The position numbers were made by a program, and so were the translations under genes. Of a DNA stretch of 64,000 nt, positions 50,821 to 60,154 are shown in pieces. The DNA lies in assembly GCF_900220985.1 (NCBI RefSeq), contig NZ_OCPC01000001.1, forward strand, positions 350,836 to 414,835, in the 5' to 3' direction. Below the pieces are notes generated by a model, which worked only from the letters and a program-made list of their open reading frames with translations, did not search any database and was not told where the DNA came from. Source of the DNA: Parahoeflea halophila. GTDB taxonomy: Bacteria > Pseudomonadota > Alphaproteobacteria > Rhizobiales > Rhizobiaceae. Within the stretch, counting starts at the first letter, position 1. Each line of letters begins with the position of its first letter.

Positions 50821-51690
50821 ATGGCAACAGTAGCATTCATTGGTCTGGGCGTTATGGGCTACCCCATGGCAGGACACCTCAAGACCAAGGGCGGCCATGA
50901 ACTCCGGGTCTACAACCGTACCGCCGAGAAGGCCCGCAAATGGGCCGACGAGTTTGGCGGCACCGCCTGTGAAACCCCCGCGGACGCCGCCAAGGGGGCC
51001 GATTTCGTCTTCACCTGCGTCGGCAACGATGACGATCTGCGCGCAGTCACCCTGGCGCCGGGCGGTGTCCTGCACGGGATGAGCGAGGGCGCAATCCTGA
51101 TCGACAACACCACCGCCTCCGCCGAAGTGGCGCGCGAACTCGCCAAGGCCTGCAGCGACAAGGGCTGCGGCTTTCTCGATGCGCCGGTCTCGGGCGGCCA
51201 GGCCGGCGCCGACAATGGCGTGCTCACCGTCATGGTCGGCGGTGATGAGGCAACCTTCGAAAAGGCAAGCCCGGTCATCGACGCCTATGCCCGAATGGTC
51301 GGCCTGATGGGTCCTGTCGGCAGCGGCCAACTGACCAAGATGATCAACCAGATCTGCATCGCAGGCCTGGTCCAAGGGCTCTCCGAAGGAATCCATTTCG
51401 GCAAGAAGGCCGGTCTCGACATCGAGAAGGTTGTCGAGGTGATCTCCAAGGGCGCCGCCGGCTCCTGGCAGATGGAAAACCGCCACAAGACCATGAACGC
51501 CGGCAAGTATGATTACGGTTTTGCCGTCGACTGGATGCGCAAGGACCTCGACATCGTGCTGACTGAAGCGAGGCGCAACGGCGCCAAGCTTCCTGTCACA
51601 GCGCTGGTTGACCAATTCTATGCCGACGTCCAGGCCATGGGCGGCAACCGCTGGGATACTTCCTCGCTGCTGGCGCGTCTGGAGAAGTAG
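50821..51690 (+). CDS. NAD(P)-dependent beta-hydroxyacid dehydrogenase (3-HIBADH family)
   Basis: A 289-residue dehydrogenase. It has the Rossmann start FIGLGVMGYPMAGHL, catalytic DAPVSGGQAGADNG, the active-site Lys in GSGQLTKMINQI and a C-terminal helical domain (AVDWMRKDLDIVL). Substrates in this family are 3-hydroxyisobutyrate, tartronate semialdehyde or similar. Its stop is directly followed by the ATG of the next gene (TAGATG), so the two are co-transcribed. Confidence 0.88.
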   Translation: MATVAFIGLGVMGYPMAGHLKTKGGHELRVYNRTAEKARKWADEFGGTACETPADAAKGADFVFTCVGNDDDLRAVTLAPGGVLHGMSEGAILIDNTTASAEVARELAKACSDKGCGFLDAPVSGGQAGADNGVLTVMVGGDEATFEKASPVIDAYARMVGLMGPVGSGQLTKMINQICIAGLVQGLSEGIHFGKKAGLDIEKVVEVISKGAAGSWQMENRHKTMNAGKYDYGFAVDWMRKDLDIVLTEARRNGAKLPVTALVDQFYADVQAMGGNRWDTSSLLARLEK

Positions 51691-52407
51691 ATGCCGCCTC
51701 GCCGCCGGCCCGAAAACGCCGATTACACCGTGCCGGATATTCTGGCATGGCTTGAAGCAAGTGCGTCAGCGCATAACATTGCCGGTATGGCGCGCTTCGG
51801 GATTGACACCGGCAGCGCCTACGGGGTCGGCAACTCGGAGCTCCGCCCTTTCGCCAAGGCCCTGGGCCGCGACCATGAGCGCGCGCTGGAGCTGTGGCAG
51901 ACCGGAAACCGCGAAGCCCGGCTGCTGGCGCTGTTTACCGAGGAGCCAGGGCGGGTGAGCCCGACCCAGGCCCGCGGCATGGCCGACGATTTCAACAGCT
52001 GGGAAATTGTCGACCACGCCGCCGACCTGTTTGTCGACGCGGGCCATCTTGACGAACTGGTGCCGGACCTTGCGAGCGACGAGCGTGAATTCGTCCGCCG
52101 CACCGCTTTCGCCATGCTGGCCTGGGCCGCCGTGCATCTGAAGAAACGCGACGACGCCGATTTCATCGCATACCTGCCGCTGATCGAGAGACACGCCACC
52201 GATCCGCGAAATTACGTCAAGAAGGCTGTCAACTGGGCGCTGCGCCAGATCGGCAAACGAAACTTCACCTGCCACGCCCCTGCCCTGGAACTGGCGCAAA
52301 AGCTCGCGGCGTCTGACGACAAGGCTGCCCGCTGGATCGGCAGTAACGCCGTCAAGGAGCTGACGGACGACAAGGTCCTCAAGCGTCTGGCCTCAAGAAA
52401 TCCCTGA
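51691..52407 (+). CDS. DNA alkylation repair protein (AlkD-like HEAT repeat)
   Basis: A 238-residue all-helical HEAT-like repeat protein. The pattern MARFGIDTGSAYGVGNSELRP, NSWEIVDHAADLF and RRTAFAMLAWAAVH matches the AlkD/DNA alkylation repair family, glycosylases or DNA-damage readers acting on alkylated bases. The conserved NWALRQIGKRN near the C-terminus is visible. It starts one base after the stop of the dehydrogenase gene, a zero-spacing operon. Confidence 0.85.
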   Translation: MPPRRRPENADYTVPDILAWLEASASAHNIAGMARFGIDTGSAYGVGNSELRPFAKALGRDHERALELWQTGNREARLLALFTEEPGRVSPTQARGMADDFNSWEIVDHAADLFVDAGHLDELVPDLASDEREFVRRTAFAMLAWAAVHLKKRDDADFIAYLPLIERHATDPRNYVKKAVNWALRQIGKRNFTCHAPALELAQKLAASDDKAARWIGSNAVKELTDDKVLKRLASRNP

Positions 52408-52420
52408 TCCGCCAGAAAGA

Positions 52421-52876
52421 TCAGAAACCGTCGGCTGCATCCTTGATGATCTCCGACAGAAGCGCATTCACCGCATCGCGCTCGCCGCCATCGGGCAACC
52501 GTCTGAACCCGATGGTGACAGCACCCGGCGCATCTTCGGTCTCGTAGGCGAACACGACATAGGGACAATAGGCGATGTCAGCGGCGTCGGCCTCCATCAC
52601 CTTTCGCGACACAACCGCCGAGCAGAAGGTGAAGAACTCCGCATCCTTGTAGAGCGCCTTGCCGGCCTCGACGTCGCTTGCGGTGCGTTTCAGCATATCG
52701 CCGATGAAGCCGTGATAATCGATCTTGTAACCGCGGTTGACAATGGCGTTCTCGATCCCCGACGCAACATCTGCAAATGCCGCCTCACTGGTGACGGCCG
52801 TCACATCGTCGTCCGCGGCATGGGCGGCGTCTGCCATGAAGAAGATGGTCAGCGCTGTGGCAAGAAGCGTTTTCAT
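52421..52876 (-). CDS. DUF302-domain exported protein
   Basis: A 151-residue protein with a signal peptide (LATALTIFFMADAAHAAD, to about residue 20) and a DUF302-type domain (EAAFADVASGIENAIVNRGY, then DIAYCPYVVFAYET). DUF302 proteins are periplasmic and of unknown function, related to sulfur or copper stress in some species. ATG 52876 is chosen because GGAGG lies seven bases upstream and the signal begins there. Convergent with the AlkD-like gene. Confidence 0.78.
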   Translation of the reverse strand: MKTLLATALTIFFMADAAHAADDDVTAVTSEAAFADVASGIENAIVNRGYKIDYHGFIGDMLKRTASDVEAGKALYKDAEFFTFCSAVVSRKVMEADAADIAYCPYVVFAYETEDAPGAVTIGFRRLPDGGERDAVNALLSEIIKDAADGF

Positions 52877-53057
52877 GAGTTTCCTCCCGGTGGGATAATC
52901 CCCGACATATCGCATTTTCAGCATACACTGAAAAAGCGAGATCCGTGAGCGATCTGACCGCGGCGTTTTGCCATGCCGGCGCTGCAGCAGTTCATCCAGC
53001 CGCAGAAAAGCAGGACGTGCTCGCGTGCCGCATGATGCGCTTCATTCCATACCCGGC

Positions 53058-53546
53058 TCAGCTGGCTTCGGATTTCTCCTTGGCGAGCTGGATGTAATCG
53101 AGCGGAAGCTGCGTCGTGTACTTGATCTGCTCCATGGCAAAGGAGGATGAGACGTCGCGGATTTCGATCTTCGCGATCAGCCGCTTGTAGAACGCGTCAT
53201 AGGCAGCAATATCCGGCACCACAACGCGCAGCAGATAGTCCACGTCCCCGCTCATCCGGTAGAACTCGACCACTTCCGGAAATTCGATGATGACCTCGGA
53301 AAAGCGTTTGAGCCATTCGTTGGAATGCGAGTTCGTCCGGATCGAAACGAACACCGTCACCTTGGCATTGACCGAGGCAGGATCAAGCAGTGCCACGCGG
53401 CGCTTGATAATCCCGTCTTCCTCGAGCTTCTGGATACGCCGCCAGCAGGGCGTTGTCGAAAGCCCGACCTTCTTGGCAATTTCAGCCACGGCCAAAGTGG
53501 CGTCTTCTTGCAGCAGGCGCAGAATTTTGCGGTCTAGGCGGTCCAT
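53058..53546 (-). CDS. Lrp/AsnC-family transcriptional regulator
   Basis: A 162-residue Lrp-type protein: N-terminal helix-turn-helix (DRKILRLLQEDATLAVAEIA, KKVGLSTTPCWRRIQKLEED) and a C-terminal RAM effector domain (VFVSIRT to GDVDYLLRVVVPDIAAYD). It senses amino acids and controls their metabolism or export. An AT-rich inverted repeat at 53605-53617 lies 60 bases upstream, consistent with autoregulation. Nothing in the window is an obvious exclusive target. Confidence 0.92.
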   Translation of the reverse strand: MDRLDRKILRLLQEDATLAVAEIAKKVGLSTTPCWRRIQKLEEDGIIKRRVALLDPASVNAKVTVFVSIRTNSHSNEWLKRFSEVIIEFPEVVEFYRMSGDVDYLLRVVVPDIAAYDAFYKRLIAKIEIRDVSSSFAMEQIKYTTQLPLDYIQLAKEKSEAS

Positions 53547-53604
53547 GAGAGTCTCCAGGATCAGGAATGAGCTCCCTGATATCCCGCACGTTCAGCCGTG
53601 ACAA

Positions 53605-53617
53605 AGAAAATTTTTCT
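53605..53617. promoter_or_regulatory. AT-rich Lrp-type site
   Basis: AGAAAA-T-TTTTCT is a perfect inverted repeat in otherwise GC-rich DNA, 59 bases before the Lrp-family start codon and 35 bases from the stop of the glycosylase gene. Lrp proteins favour such A/T sites. Confidence 0.45.
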
Positions 53618-53651
53618 CCCACAGCCGACTTTTGAGCATTCTCAATTCAAA

Positions 53652-54311
53652 TCAGCGCTCCAGAAGCATCGATACCCGGCGTTTGAGCTCCGGCAGCAGG
53701 TCTGTTTCGAACCATGGGTTCTTTCTGATCCAACCGCTGTTGCGCCAGGAGGGATGCGGCAACGGCATCACCGGCGTCGGCGTGTCATTGGCGTAGAGGA
53801 TAGAACGCCAGCTGCGGACCGTTTCAGTCAGCGACTTTTGCCTCAGCGACCCCAGGTGCCAGGCCTGTGCGTACTGCCCGATCGCCAGGATGAGCTTGAG
53901 CTGCGGCATCTGCGCCATCACCTGCTCACGCCAGGCCGGCGCGCACTCCTTGCGCGGCGGCAGGTCGCCGCCCTTGGCGTCCTGGCCCGGAAAGCAAAAC
54001 CCCATCGGCACGATGGCGAAAAGGTCTGGATCGTAGAACTGCGCCTCGTTAACGCCAAGCCAGTCGCGCAGCCTGTTACCAGACGCATCGGTAAACGGTC
54101 TGCCGCTGGCATGCACTTTTGTACCCGGCGCCTGTCCGGCAATCAGGATCGGCGCACGCGACGAGGCAACGCAGACTGGCCTTGGCTCGTGCGGCAGGGC
54201 GCGTTCAGGACCACCTGCGGGATTGTCACGGCAGATCCGGCAGGCCGAAATCCTGGTGAGCAAGGCGCTCAGCTCCGGATCCCGGTCCTGTTCTTCAGTG
54301 GCCCTGCTCAT
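53652..54311 (-). CDS. Uracil-DNA glycosylase-family protein
   Basis: A 219-residue UDG-superfamily (COG1573-type) protein with the motif 1 region LIAGQAPGTKVHASG and motif 2 MPLPHPSWRNSGW. An N-terminal CRICRD pair suggests a possible metal or Fe-S site, but the full four-Cys set of family 4 enzymes is not evident. Its role would be base-excision repair of uracil or related lesions. ATG 54311 is chosen from similarity; the frame extends further upstream into the GST gene. The GST gene ends eight bases upstream. Confidence 0.82.
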   Translation of the reverse strand: MSRATEEQDRDPELSALLTRISACRICRDNPAGGPERALPHEPRPVCVASSRAPILIAGQAPGTKVHASGRPFTDASGNRLRDWLGVNEAQFYDPDLFAIVPMGFCFPGQDAKGGDLPPRKECAPAWREQVMAQMPQLKLILAIGQYAQAWHLGSLRQKSLTETVRSWRSILYANDTPTPVMPLPHPSWRNSGWIRKNPWFETDLLPELKRRVSMLLER

Positions 54312-54319
54312 GCTTGCGC

Positions 54320-54931
54320 CTAGATTTTGGCACTCGGCCGGGAAGACACGGTCTTGTACCAGCGCATCACATTGGCAAGATGCTCCGGCCGCTCGATCCG
54401 GGCCGGCTTCATGAAATCGAACCCGATCATCCCGGTGATGTCTGCGATCGTATAGCGGTCGCCGGCGATGAACTCGCGACCGGCCAGTTCCTTGTCGAGC
54501 AGTTCCAGAAATGCCAGCGCCTTGGGCCGGTTGACCTCGCCCCATTCTGCTAGTTGCGGCACTTCCCATTCCTTCATCGCCGGATGGGTATGGCGGAACG
54601 CGTTGGCGACCGCGCCGAGAAAGATCAACTCCACCCGGCGGTTCCACATTTCCACGATGGCCTTGTCCCTGGCATCGGTCCCCATCAGCGCCGGCTCGGG
54701 ATGAAGCTCCTCGAAATAGCGGCAGATGGCCACCGTTTCCGAGATCGCCGTGCCGTCGTCGAGCTCAAGCACCGGAAGCCGCTGCAGCGGGTTGAGCCGG
54801 GTGACCTCCTCGGACTTGTGCCCCAGCTTGCCCATGTCCACCGGGACTTTTTCGACATCAATTCCCTTTTCGGCCAGAAACACGGTAACCCGGCGCGGAT
54901 TTGGCGCCCGCCCGCCGTCATAAAGCTTCAT
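54320..54931 (-). CDS. Glutathione S-transferase
   Basis: A 203-residue cytoplasmic GST. The N-terminal thioredoxin-like domain (MKLYDGGRAPNPRRVTVFLA) has the glutathione-binding VPVLE-type region (LPVLELDDG, then ISETVAIC) and is followed by the all-helical C-terminal domain with FIAGDRYTIADI. It detoxifies electrophiles or serves another redox role. The ATG at 54931 has a GAGAGGA site upstream. It is upstream of the glycosylase gene in the same direction. Confidence 0.9.
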   Translation of the reverse strand: MKLYDGGRAPNPRRVTVFLAEKGIDVEKVPVDMGKLGHKSEEVTRLNPLQRLPVLELDDGTAISETVAICRYFEELHPEPALMGTDARDKAIVEMWNRRVELIFLGAVANAFRHTHPAMKEWEVPQLAEWGEVNRPKALAFLELLDKELAGREFIAGDRYTIADITGMIGFDFMKPARIERPEHLANVMRWYKTVSSRPSAKI

Positions 54932-54964
54932 AAAGTTTCCTCTCTCTCCCAAACACGGTGCCGA

Positions 54965-55561
54965 TCAGACACCAAACAATCGCCTCAACATAGCTGTCAG
55001 TTCGGACAATCCCGAATGAAAATCCTCGTTCAGCCCGCCGTGAACCTTGCGCCACTGTTTCGGCGGCTCAAACTCGCCTGCCCACAGCCCTGCCTGTTGA
55101 CTGCGGGCTTCGGCCTCGGCCGCGACATAATCACCGAACGCCACCGCCTGGCCTGAACGCACCATTGCCTGATTCAGGTCCACGCCACCTGCACTGCATC
55201 GGACCAGATCACGGCCGTAACGGTCAATGCCCTCCCCCCTGCAAATCACCTGATGATTTGCCACCAGGTCGCGGAGAAACGATGCCGCCTCGGTGCCGCA
55301 CCCATACTCCCGGTCGTTCTTGCGGCAACGCTGTTTGAGTTCCGGCGCGTCGATGCCCTTGAGCCGCAATCGCCTGTTGCCCATTACAAGGCTATCGCCG
55401 TCCACCACGCGCACCTGGCCGGAAATATCGGTCGCAGCGAACCGTTCCAGGCGCGCTGCAGCATAGGCCGTACCGGCGAAAAGCAAGATAGCCACGCATA
55501 TATCGACAAATCTGCGCCATCGCGGACGCGGTCGCCCATACCTGAACTTGCGAAATCTCAT
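54965..55561 (-). CDS. Thermonuclease (SNase)-family protein
   Basis: A 198-residue protein with an N-terminal membrane anchor (VDICVAILLFAGTAYAA, residues 18-35) and a staphylococcal-nuclease-like domain: RVVDGDSLVMGNRRLRLKGI, DAPELKQRC and DRYGRDLVRC, the expected catalytic Arg/Glu and Asp positions. It may cut nucleic acid outside the cytoplasm. ATG 55561 is chosen; an ATG at 55615 would extend it by 18 residues. Divergent from the histidine kinase gene, 126 bases away. Confidence 0.83.
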   Translation of the reverse strand: MRFRKFRYGRPRPRWRRFVDICVAILLFAGTAYAAARLERFAATDISGQVRVVDGDSLVMGNRRLRLKGIDAPELKQRCRKNDREYGCGTEAASFLRDLVANHQVICRGEGIDRYGRDLVRCSAGGVDLNQAMVRSGQAVAFGDYVAAEAEARSQQAGLWAGEFEPPKQWRKVHGGLNEDFHSGLSELTAMLRRLFGV

Positions 55562-55687
55562 GTCGCCAGATGCACCTATTCGCCTTCCCTGTTCAAGCCG
55601 ATTGATTGGCCGCAACGGCTCAATTGCAAACAGGTTCTTAAACTTTGGCGACTAGATTCTGGGCCCGAACGGAGAGACTGGACAACT

Positions 55688-57223
55688 GTGTCGACGCCCC
55701 AGACCATGACCGACAAGAACATTGTCGATCGCTCGCGCGCCCACAAGAACGCAGCGGTGATGAAGACCGTGCGCGCGACGCGCGAGAAACTGCAGCATGG
55801 CCGTGATGCGCTGCACGGCTTCGACAATGAAATGCTTCGTTTGCACATCAATGCGGTATTGCAGGGGGCGGCAGCTCCGCCGGTGCTGGTCATTCTGACT
55901 GCGGTCGGCGGCCTCTGGTTCGATGATGCCGTCTGGCTGCTGGCCTGGGCCCTGATGACGCTGGTGGTTTATGCTGGCCAGGTCCTGGTCGCCCGCCGCG
56001 CCTCGCGTGAGCACAGCAACGATGAGAGCTTCGGCCGCTGGCGCAATCGCTTTCTTGCCGCTTATGCAGTTTTGGGTCTCACCTGGGCCTTCTTTGGCTA
56101 CCAGGATTGTACCACCTGCCAGGGCGATACTTTCGTGTTCTACAAATCCGCGGTGTTGCTGATTGCATTGGCCGCAACCGCCATGGCCGCCTTTGCCCTT
56201 CGCAACGCGCTCTATTTCACCGCATTGCCGATCATCGCGGCCCTCGCCTTGCGCGCAGGCCTCAGCCGCGACATGGCCGACGTTTCGATATTGGTGATGA
56301 TCGTGGCCGCTGCGCTGTTTTTCGTCTTCATGTCGAAACGGCTTTATACCACCAACGTAAAGATGCTCAGCTATCAGACCGAGAAGGACGACCTGATCGC
56401 CGAACTGGAGGTCGCCAATTCGGTTTCGGACGAGGCCCGTCGCCGTGCCGAGGAATCAAACCTCGCCAAGTCACGGTTCCTGGCCTCGATGAGCCATGAA
56501 TTGAGAACGCCGCTCAACGCCATTCTTGGCTTCTCCGAAGTCATGTCCGGCGAGGTTCTGGGCCCGATCGACAATCCCAGCTACAAGGAATATGTCGGCG
56601 ACATTCACCGCTCCGGACAGCATCTCCTCAACCTGATCAACGAAATTCTCGACCTTTCGCGCATTGAAGCGGGACGCTACGAGCTCAACGAAGCCGCGCT
56701 GTCGCTCGCCGATATCGCAGACGATTGCATCGGGCTTGTACAGCTGAAGGCGCGCAGCAAGAACATTCGCATTATTGAGGCGTTCGAGGAGAACCTTCCG
56801 GCGGTCTGGGCTGACGAGAAATCCATACGCCAGGTCACCCTCAACCTGCTCTCTAATGCCGTCAAGTTTACCCCCTCGGGCGGCGAAATCCGCGTCAAGC
56901 TGGGCTGGACCGCGGGCGGCGGCCAGTACATCGCCATCAAGGACAACGGCCCGGGCATTGCCGAAGAGGAAATCCCGGTGGTGCTGTCGGCTTTCGGCCA
57001 GGGCTCGGTCGCCATCAAGAGCGCCGAACAGGGCACCGGCCTGGGCTTGCCGATTGTCCAGGCCATTCTCGCCAAGCACGGCGGCGAGTTCGTGCTCAAG
57101 TCCAAGCTGCGCGAAGGCACCGAAGGCATCGCAATCCTGCCGGCCAAGCGTGTTCTGGAGAGCATGGCGCCGGTCGAAGGTGTCGCCGGAGGCGCGGTCA
57201 AGAAGAAGCGAGCCTTCGCCTGA
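55688..57223 (+). CDS. Membrane sensor histidine kinase
   Basis: A 511-residue hybrid-free kinase. After an N-terminal cytoplasmic stretch there are about six membrane segments (residues 55-220), a coiled linker (EEARRRAEESNLAKSRF), a HisKA domain with phospho-acceptor His in SMSHELRTPLNAI (about 272), and HATPase_c with NLLSNAVKFTP, DNGPGI and GTGLGLPI. The membrane domain and H-box are close to the PdhS/PleC-like alphaproteobacterial group. The GTG at 55688 and the ATG at 55706 are both possible starts. No response regulator gene is next to it. Confidence 0.9.
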   Translation: MSTPQTMTDKNIVDRSRAHKNAAVMKTVRATREKLQHGRDALHGFDNEMLRLHINAVLQGAAAPPVLVILTAVGGLWFDDAVWLLAWALMTLVVYAGQVLVARRASREHSNDESFGRWRNRFLAAYAVLGLTWAFFGYQDCTTCQGDTFVFYKSAVLLIALAATAMAAFALRNALYFTALPIIAALALRAGLSRDMADVSILVMIVAAALFFVFMSKRLYTTNVKMLSYQTEKDDLIAELEVANSVSDEARRRAEESNLAKSRFLASMSHELRTPLNAILGFSEVMSGEVLGPIDNPSYKEYVGDIHRSGQHLLNLINEILDLSRIEAGRYELNEAALSLADIADDCIGLVQLKARSKNIRIIEAFEENLPAVWADEKSIRQVTLNLLSNAVKFTPSGGEIRVKLGWTAGGGQYIAIKDNGPGIAEEEIPVVLSAFGQGSVAIKSAEQGTGLGLPIVQAILAKHGGEFVLKSKLREGTEGIAILPAKRVLESMAPVEGVAGGAVKKKRAFA

Positions 57224-57253
57224 GCTCCGGCCTCGTTGCTACCGAATCGGACT

Positions 57254-58270
57254 TCACTCCTTGTTCGCTACGCCCGCCTGGGCGAATGTCGCCATGCCTG
57301 AATGACATTGCGCCGCCGATTTGACGATGCCTGCGGCCAGCGCCGCCCCGGTCCCCTCGCCCAGACGCATGCCCAGCGCCAGCAACGGTGTCTTGCCGAG
57401 CTTCTCGATCGCGGCCATGTGGCCGGGTTCAGCCGACACGTGCCCGATCATGCAATGATCGAGAGCTGCCGGATTGATGGCGTGCAGCACGGCGGCCGCG
57501 GCGGTTGCCACATAGCCGTCGATCAGCACCGGGATCCGTTCCGTTCGTGCGGCCAGAATCGCGCCAGCCATGGCCGCAATCTCGCGCCCGCCCAGGCGCC
57601 GCAGCAGCTCCAGCGGATCGCCGAGATGCGCCTTGTGCAGCGCGACCGCGGTTTCCACCGCGGCAATCTTGCGCGCCAGAACTTCGCCTTCGGAACCGGT
57701 ACCCGGGCCGACCCAGTCAGCTGCAGACCCACCGTAGAGGCCGTAGAAGATGGCAGCCGCAATGGTCGTGTTGCCGATTCCCATCTCGCCAATGCAAAGC
57801 AGATCCGTACCACCCGCGATCGCCTCCATTCCGAATGCCATGGTGGCAGCGCATGTGCGCTCATCCATCGCCGCCTCGGTGGAAATGTCGCCGGTCGGCA
57901 CTTCCAGAGCCAGGTCGAAGATCTTCAGCCCCAGATCATTGGCCACACAGATCTGGTTGATCGCAGCTCCGCCTGCAGCGAAATTCTCCACCATCTGTGC
58001 CGTCACCGAGGACGGGAAAGGCGTCACACCTTGCGCGGTCACCCCGTGGTTGCCGGCAAAGATTGCCACCAGCGGCCGCGTCACCTGCGGCTGCCGCCCG
58101 CTCCAGGCCGCCAGCCAGAACGCGATTTCTTCAAGCCGTCCCAAGGCACCCGCAGGCTTGGTCAGTTGCGAATCGCGTTGGCGCGCCGCTGCAAGAGCCT
58201 CCGTATCGGGTCCAGGCAGGTTGCGCAGGAGTTCGCGAAAATCGTCAAAGGGCAAACCGCTGGCACTCAT
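57254..58270 (-). CDS. cobT: Nicotinate-nucleotide-dimethylbenzimidazole phosphoribosyltransferase
   Basis: A 338-residue CobT that joins dimethylbenzimidazole with ribose phosphate from nicotinate mononucleotide to make alpha-ribazole phosphate, the lower ligand of cobalamin. Family motifs are visible: LTKPAGALGRLEE, VAIFAGNHGVTAQGVTPFP, GEMGIGNTTIAAA and WVGPGTG. The catalytic Glu lies near the C-terminus in the MRLGEGTGAA region. The start at 58270 has GGAG six bases upstream. It is divergent from cobS. Confidence 0.95.
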   Translation of the reverse strand: MSASGLPFDDFRELLRNLPGPDTEALAAARQRDSQLTKPAGALGRLEEIAFWLAAWSGRQPQVTRPLVAIFAGNHGVTAQGVTPFPSSVTAQMVENFAAGGAAINQICVANDLGLKIFDLALEVPTGDISTEAAMDERTCAATMAFGMEAIAGGTDLLCIGEMGIGNTTIAAAIFYGLYGGSAADWVGPGTGSEGEVLARKIAAVETAVALHKAHLGDPLELLRRLGGREIAAMAGAILAARTERIPVLIDGYVATAAAAVLHAINPAALDHCMIGHVSAEPGHMAAIEKLGKTPLLALGMRLGEGTGAALAAGIVKSAAQCHSGMATFAQAGVANKE

Positions 58271-58402
58271 TTTTCTCTCCAAGGTCATTCTGGCGCATGA
58301 CGCGCGTCGCGGCCCGGTGTAATTGTCATTTCACCCAAGGACAACAACGTTAGCGACATCCAAGGTCTCGATCCGAATTCTTGTGCTGGCTGGAGAACCC
58401 AA

Positions 58403-59185
58403 ATGCAGATCAGCGACTATATCGACGACATCGCCCGATCAACCGGCTTCCTGAGCCGGCTGCCGATGCCGGCGCACCATTTCGAGCGGCATGACGGATC
58501 TCTGTCCCGGGCTTCTGCGATGTTCCCCGCCGCGGGCCTGCTCATCGGCCTGTGTCCGGGGCTGCTCGTCGTGCTGCTGTCCTCCGTCAGCGCCAATCAC
58601 GCTCTGACTGCTGTTCTCGCTCTTGCAGTGCTGATCGGCGTGACCGGCGCGCTGCACGAGGACGGGCTGGCTGATTCCGCCGACGCCTTCGGGGCCCGGG
58701 GCGGACGCGAACACATGCTGGAAATCATGAAGGACAGCCGCTCCGGCACCTATGGTGTGCTGGTCCTGCTGATCAGCTTCGCGCTGCGCGCCGTGTCCCT
58801 GACCATCATCCTCTCGGTCATTGGCGGCTGGAACACGTTGCTCGTCCTTCTGGCCGCCGCCGCCGCCTCGCGCGCAGCCATGGTCTGGCATTGGAGCCTC
58901 TTGCCACCTGCTCGTCAGAATGGCGTCGCCGCCTCCGTCGGCGCTCCTGATCAGGGCGCCCGGTCCACGGCGCTGATTGCGGGTGGGCTGCTCTTTGTCG
59001 TGCTGGCCAGCCTGGCTTGCGGCCTGTTCCCGGCGCTGTCTGGCCTGGTGCTCCTGGCTGCCATGACCGGCCTCTGGACATCCCTGGTCCGGCGCAGGCT
59101 GAAGGGCCATACCGGCGACACCATCGGCGCCACCCAGCAGATCGCGGAGACGGTTTGCCTCACCGCCCTTGCCCTTTTGCTGTGA
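58403..59185 (+). CDS. cobS: Adenosylcobinamide-GDP ribazoletransferase
   Basis: A 260-residue membrane protein of the CobS/CobV family, joining adenosylcobinamide-GDP and alpha-ribazole as the last main step of B12 synthesis. It has the signature LTGALHEDGLADSADAFG, the RSGTYGVLVL motif and five to six membrane segments. It is the partner of the divergent cobT; cobU/cobP is not in the window. DUF1289 and the aspartic protease follow, as in many rhizobia. Confidence 0.94.
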   Translation: MQISDYIDDIARSTGFLSRLPMPAHHFERHDGSLSRASAMFPAAGLLIGLCPGLLVVLLSSVSANHALTAVLALAVLIGVTGALHEDGLADSADAFGARGGREHMLEIMKDSRSGTYGVLVLLISFALRAVSLTIILSVIGGWNTLLVLLAAAAASRAAMVWHWSLLPPARQNGVAASVGAPDQGARSTALIAGGLLFVVLASLACGLFPALSGLVLLAAMTGLWTSLVRRRLKGHTGDTIGATQQIAETVCLTALALLL

Positions 59186-59231
59186 AGCAACGATATAAAC
59201 CGTTCACAGTGGCCGTTAACGAGCAGAATCC

Positions 59232-59459
59232 ATGAGCATAGAATCCCCCTGCATCCTGATATGCTCGATCGACGACACGACCGGTTTCTGCTTCGGCTGT
59301 GGCCGCACCCGCGACGAAATCGCCGGATGGACCGGCTACTCGCCGGAAACAAGGCGGGTTGTGATGGCGGAGTTGCCGGCCCGGCTCGAAACCGTCGAAC
59401 GCAAACCACGCCGGGAAACCAGGCGGCAGCGCATGGCGCGTGAACGGCAGGACATTTGA
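59232..59459 (+). CDS. DUF1289-domain small protein
   Basis: A 75-residue protein with the four-Cys motif [20 protein letters not shown] (C-x3-C, C-x2-C), then the conserved [17 protein letters not shown]1289 proteins are predicted Fe-S or zinc binders of unknown role and often lie next to cobS in alphaproteobacteria. It is followed, with overlap or none depending on start choice, by the aspartic protease gene, suggesting one operon. Confidence 0.88.
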   Translation: MSIESPCILICSIDDTTGFCFGCGRTRDEIAGWTGYSPETRRVVMAELPARLETVERKPRRETRRQRMARERQDI

Positions 59460-59464
59460 GACGA

Positions 59465-60154
59465 ATGGTTTTCATACTCGCCCTGATGGGCGCCGCCCTC
59501 GCCGTGCTGATTTACAATCACGAAACCGGACTGAGTTTCGGCATTCCCAACACCGATCTCGCCAGCCTTGTCTATCTCGGCATGCTCGGGGCTGTTGTTG
59601 GCGCAGCCGTGTTCGGCGGACATCGTAACATCGGCGAAATGATACGCAACCTCATGATCTGGATGGTGCTGTTTCTGGGCCTTGCCACCGGCTGGCTCTA
59701 CCAGGACCAGGCCAGGGACATGGTTCTGCGCGTGGCCGGCGGCCTCGCACCCGGCAGACCGGTGACCGTGTCGGATGAAAATGGCCCGGCCGTCCTGATC
59801 CGCAAATCACTGAACGGGCACTTCGAAGCTGCGGGCGCCGTCAACGGCGAACCGGTGAGCTTCCTCATCGATACCGGCGCAACCGCGATCGCGCTCTCGC
59901 ATGCCGATGCCTTGAGCGTCGGCTTTTCCGAGGGTGATCTCAGCTACACGCTGGTGATAAACACCGCCAACGGCCGGGCACGCGCAGCCCCCGTTCGCCT
60001 CGACACGGTCACCGTAGGTTCGGTCGAGCGCAGCGGGTTGCGCGCCATGGTGGCCGAACCCGGGCGGCTGGATCAGAGCCTGCTGGGGATGAATTTCATT
60101 TCTTCTCTGACCGCATTTGAGATGCGCCGGGACGAAGTCATCCTGCGCGACTGA
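59465..60154 (+). CDS. TIGR02281-type retroviral-like aspartic protease
   Basis: A 229-residue protein. Two or three N-terminal membrane segments (about residues 1-80) precede a single pepsin-like lobe with active-site motif FLIDTGATAIALS, which must dimerise. TIGR02281-family clan AA proteases occur widely in alphaproteobacteria beside DUF1289. The ATG at 59465 is used; an in-frame TTG at 59456 overlapping the DUF1289 stop is equally possible, and neither has a good ribosome binding site. The substrate is unknown. Confidence 0.87.
   Translation: MVFILALMGAALAVLIYNHETGLSFGIPNTDLASLVYLGMLGAVVGAAVFGGHRNIGEMIRNLMIWMVLFLGLATGWLYQDQARDMVLRVAGGLAPGRPVTVSDENGPAVLIRKSLNGHFEAAGAVNGEPVSFLIDTGATAIALSHADALSVGFSEGDLSYTLVINTANGRARAAPVRLDTVTVGSVERSGLRAMVAEPGRLDQSLLGMNFISSLTAFEMRRDEVILRD

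Noticed and set aside
57224-58402. Cobalamin riboswitch near cobT/cobS
   Set aside because: The gaps are short (30 and about 130 bases) and no B12-box-like sequence or fitting hairpins were seen.
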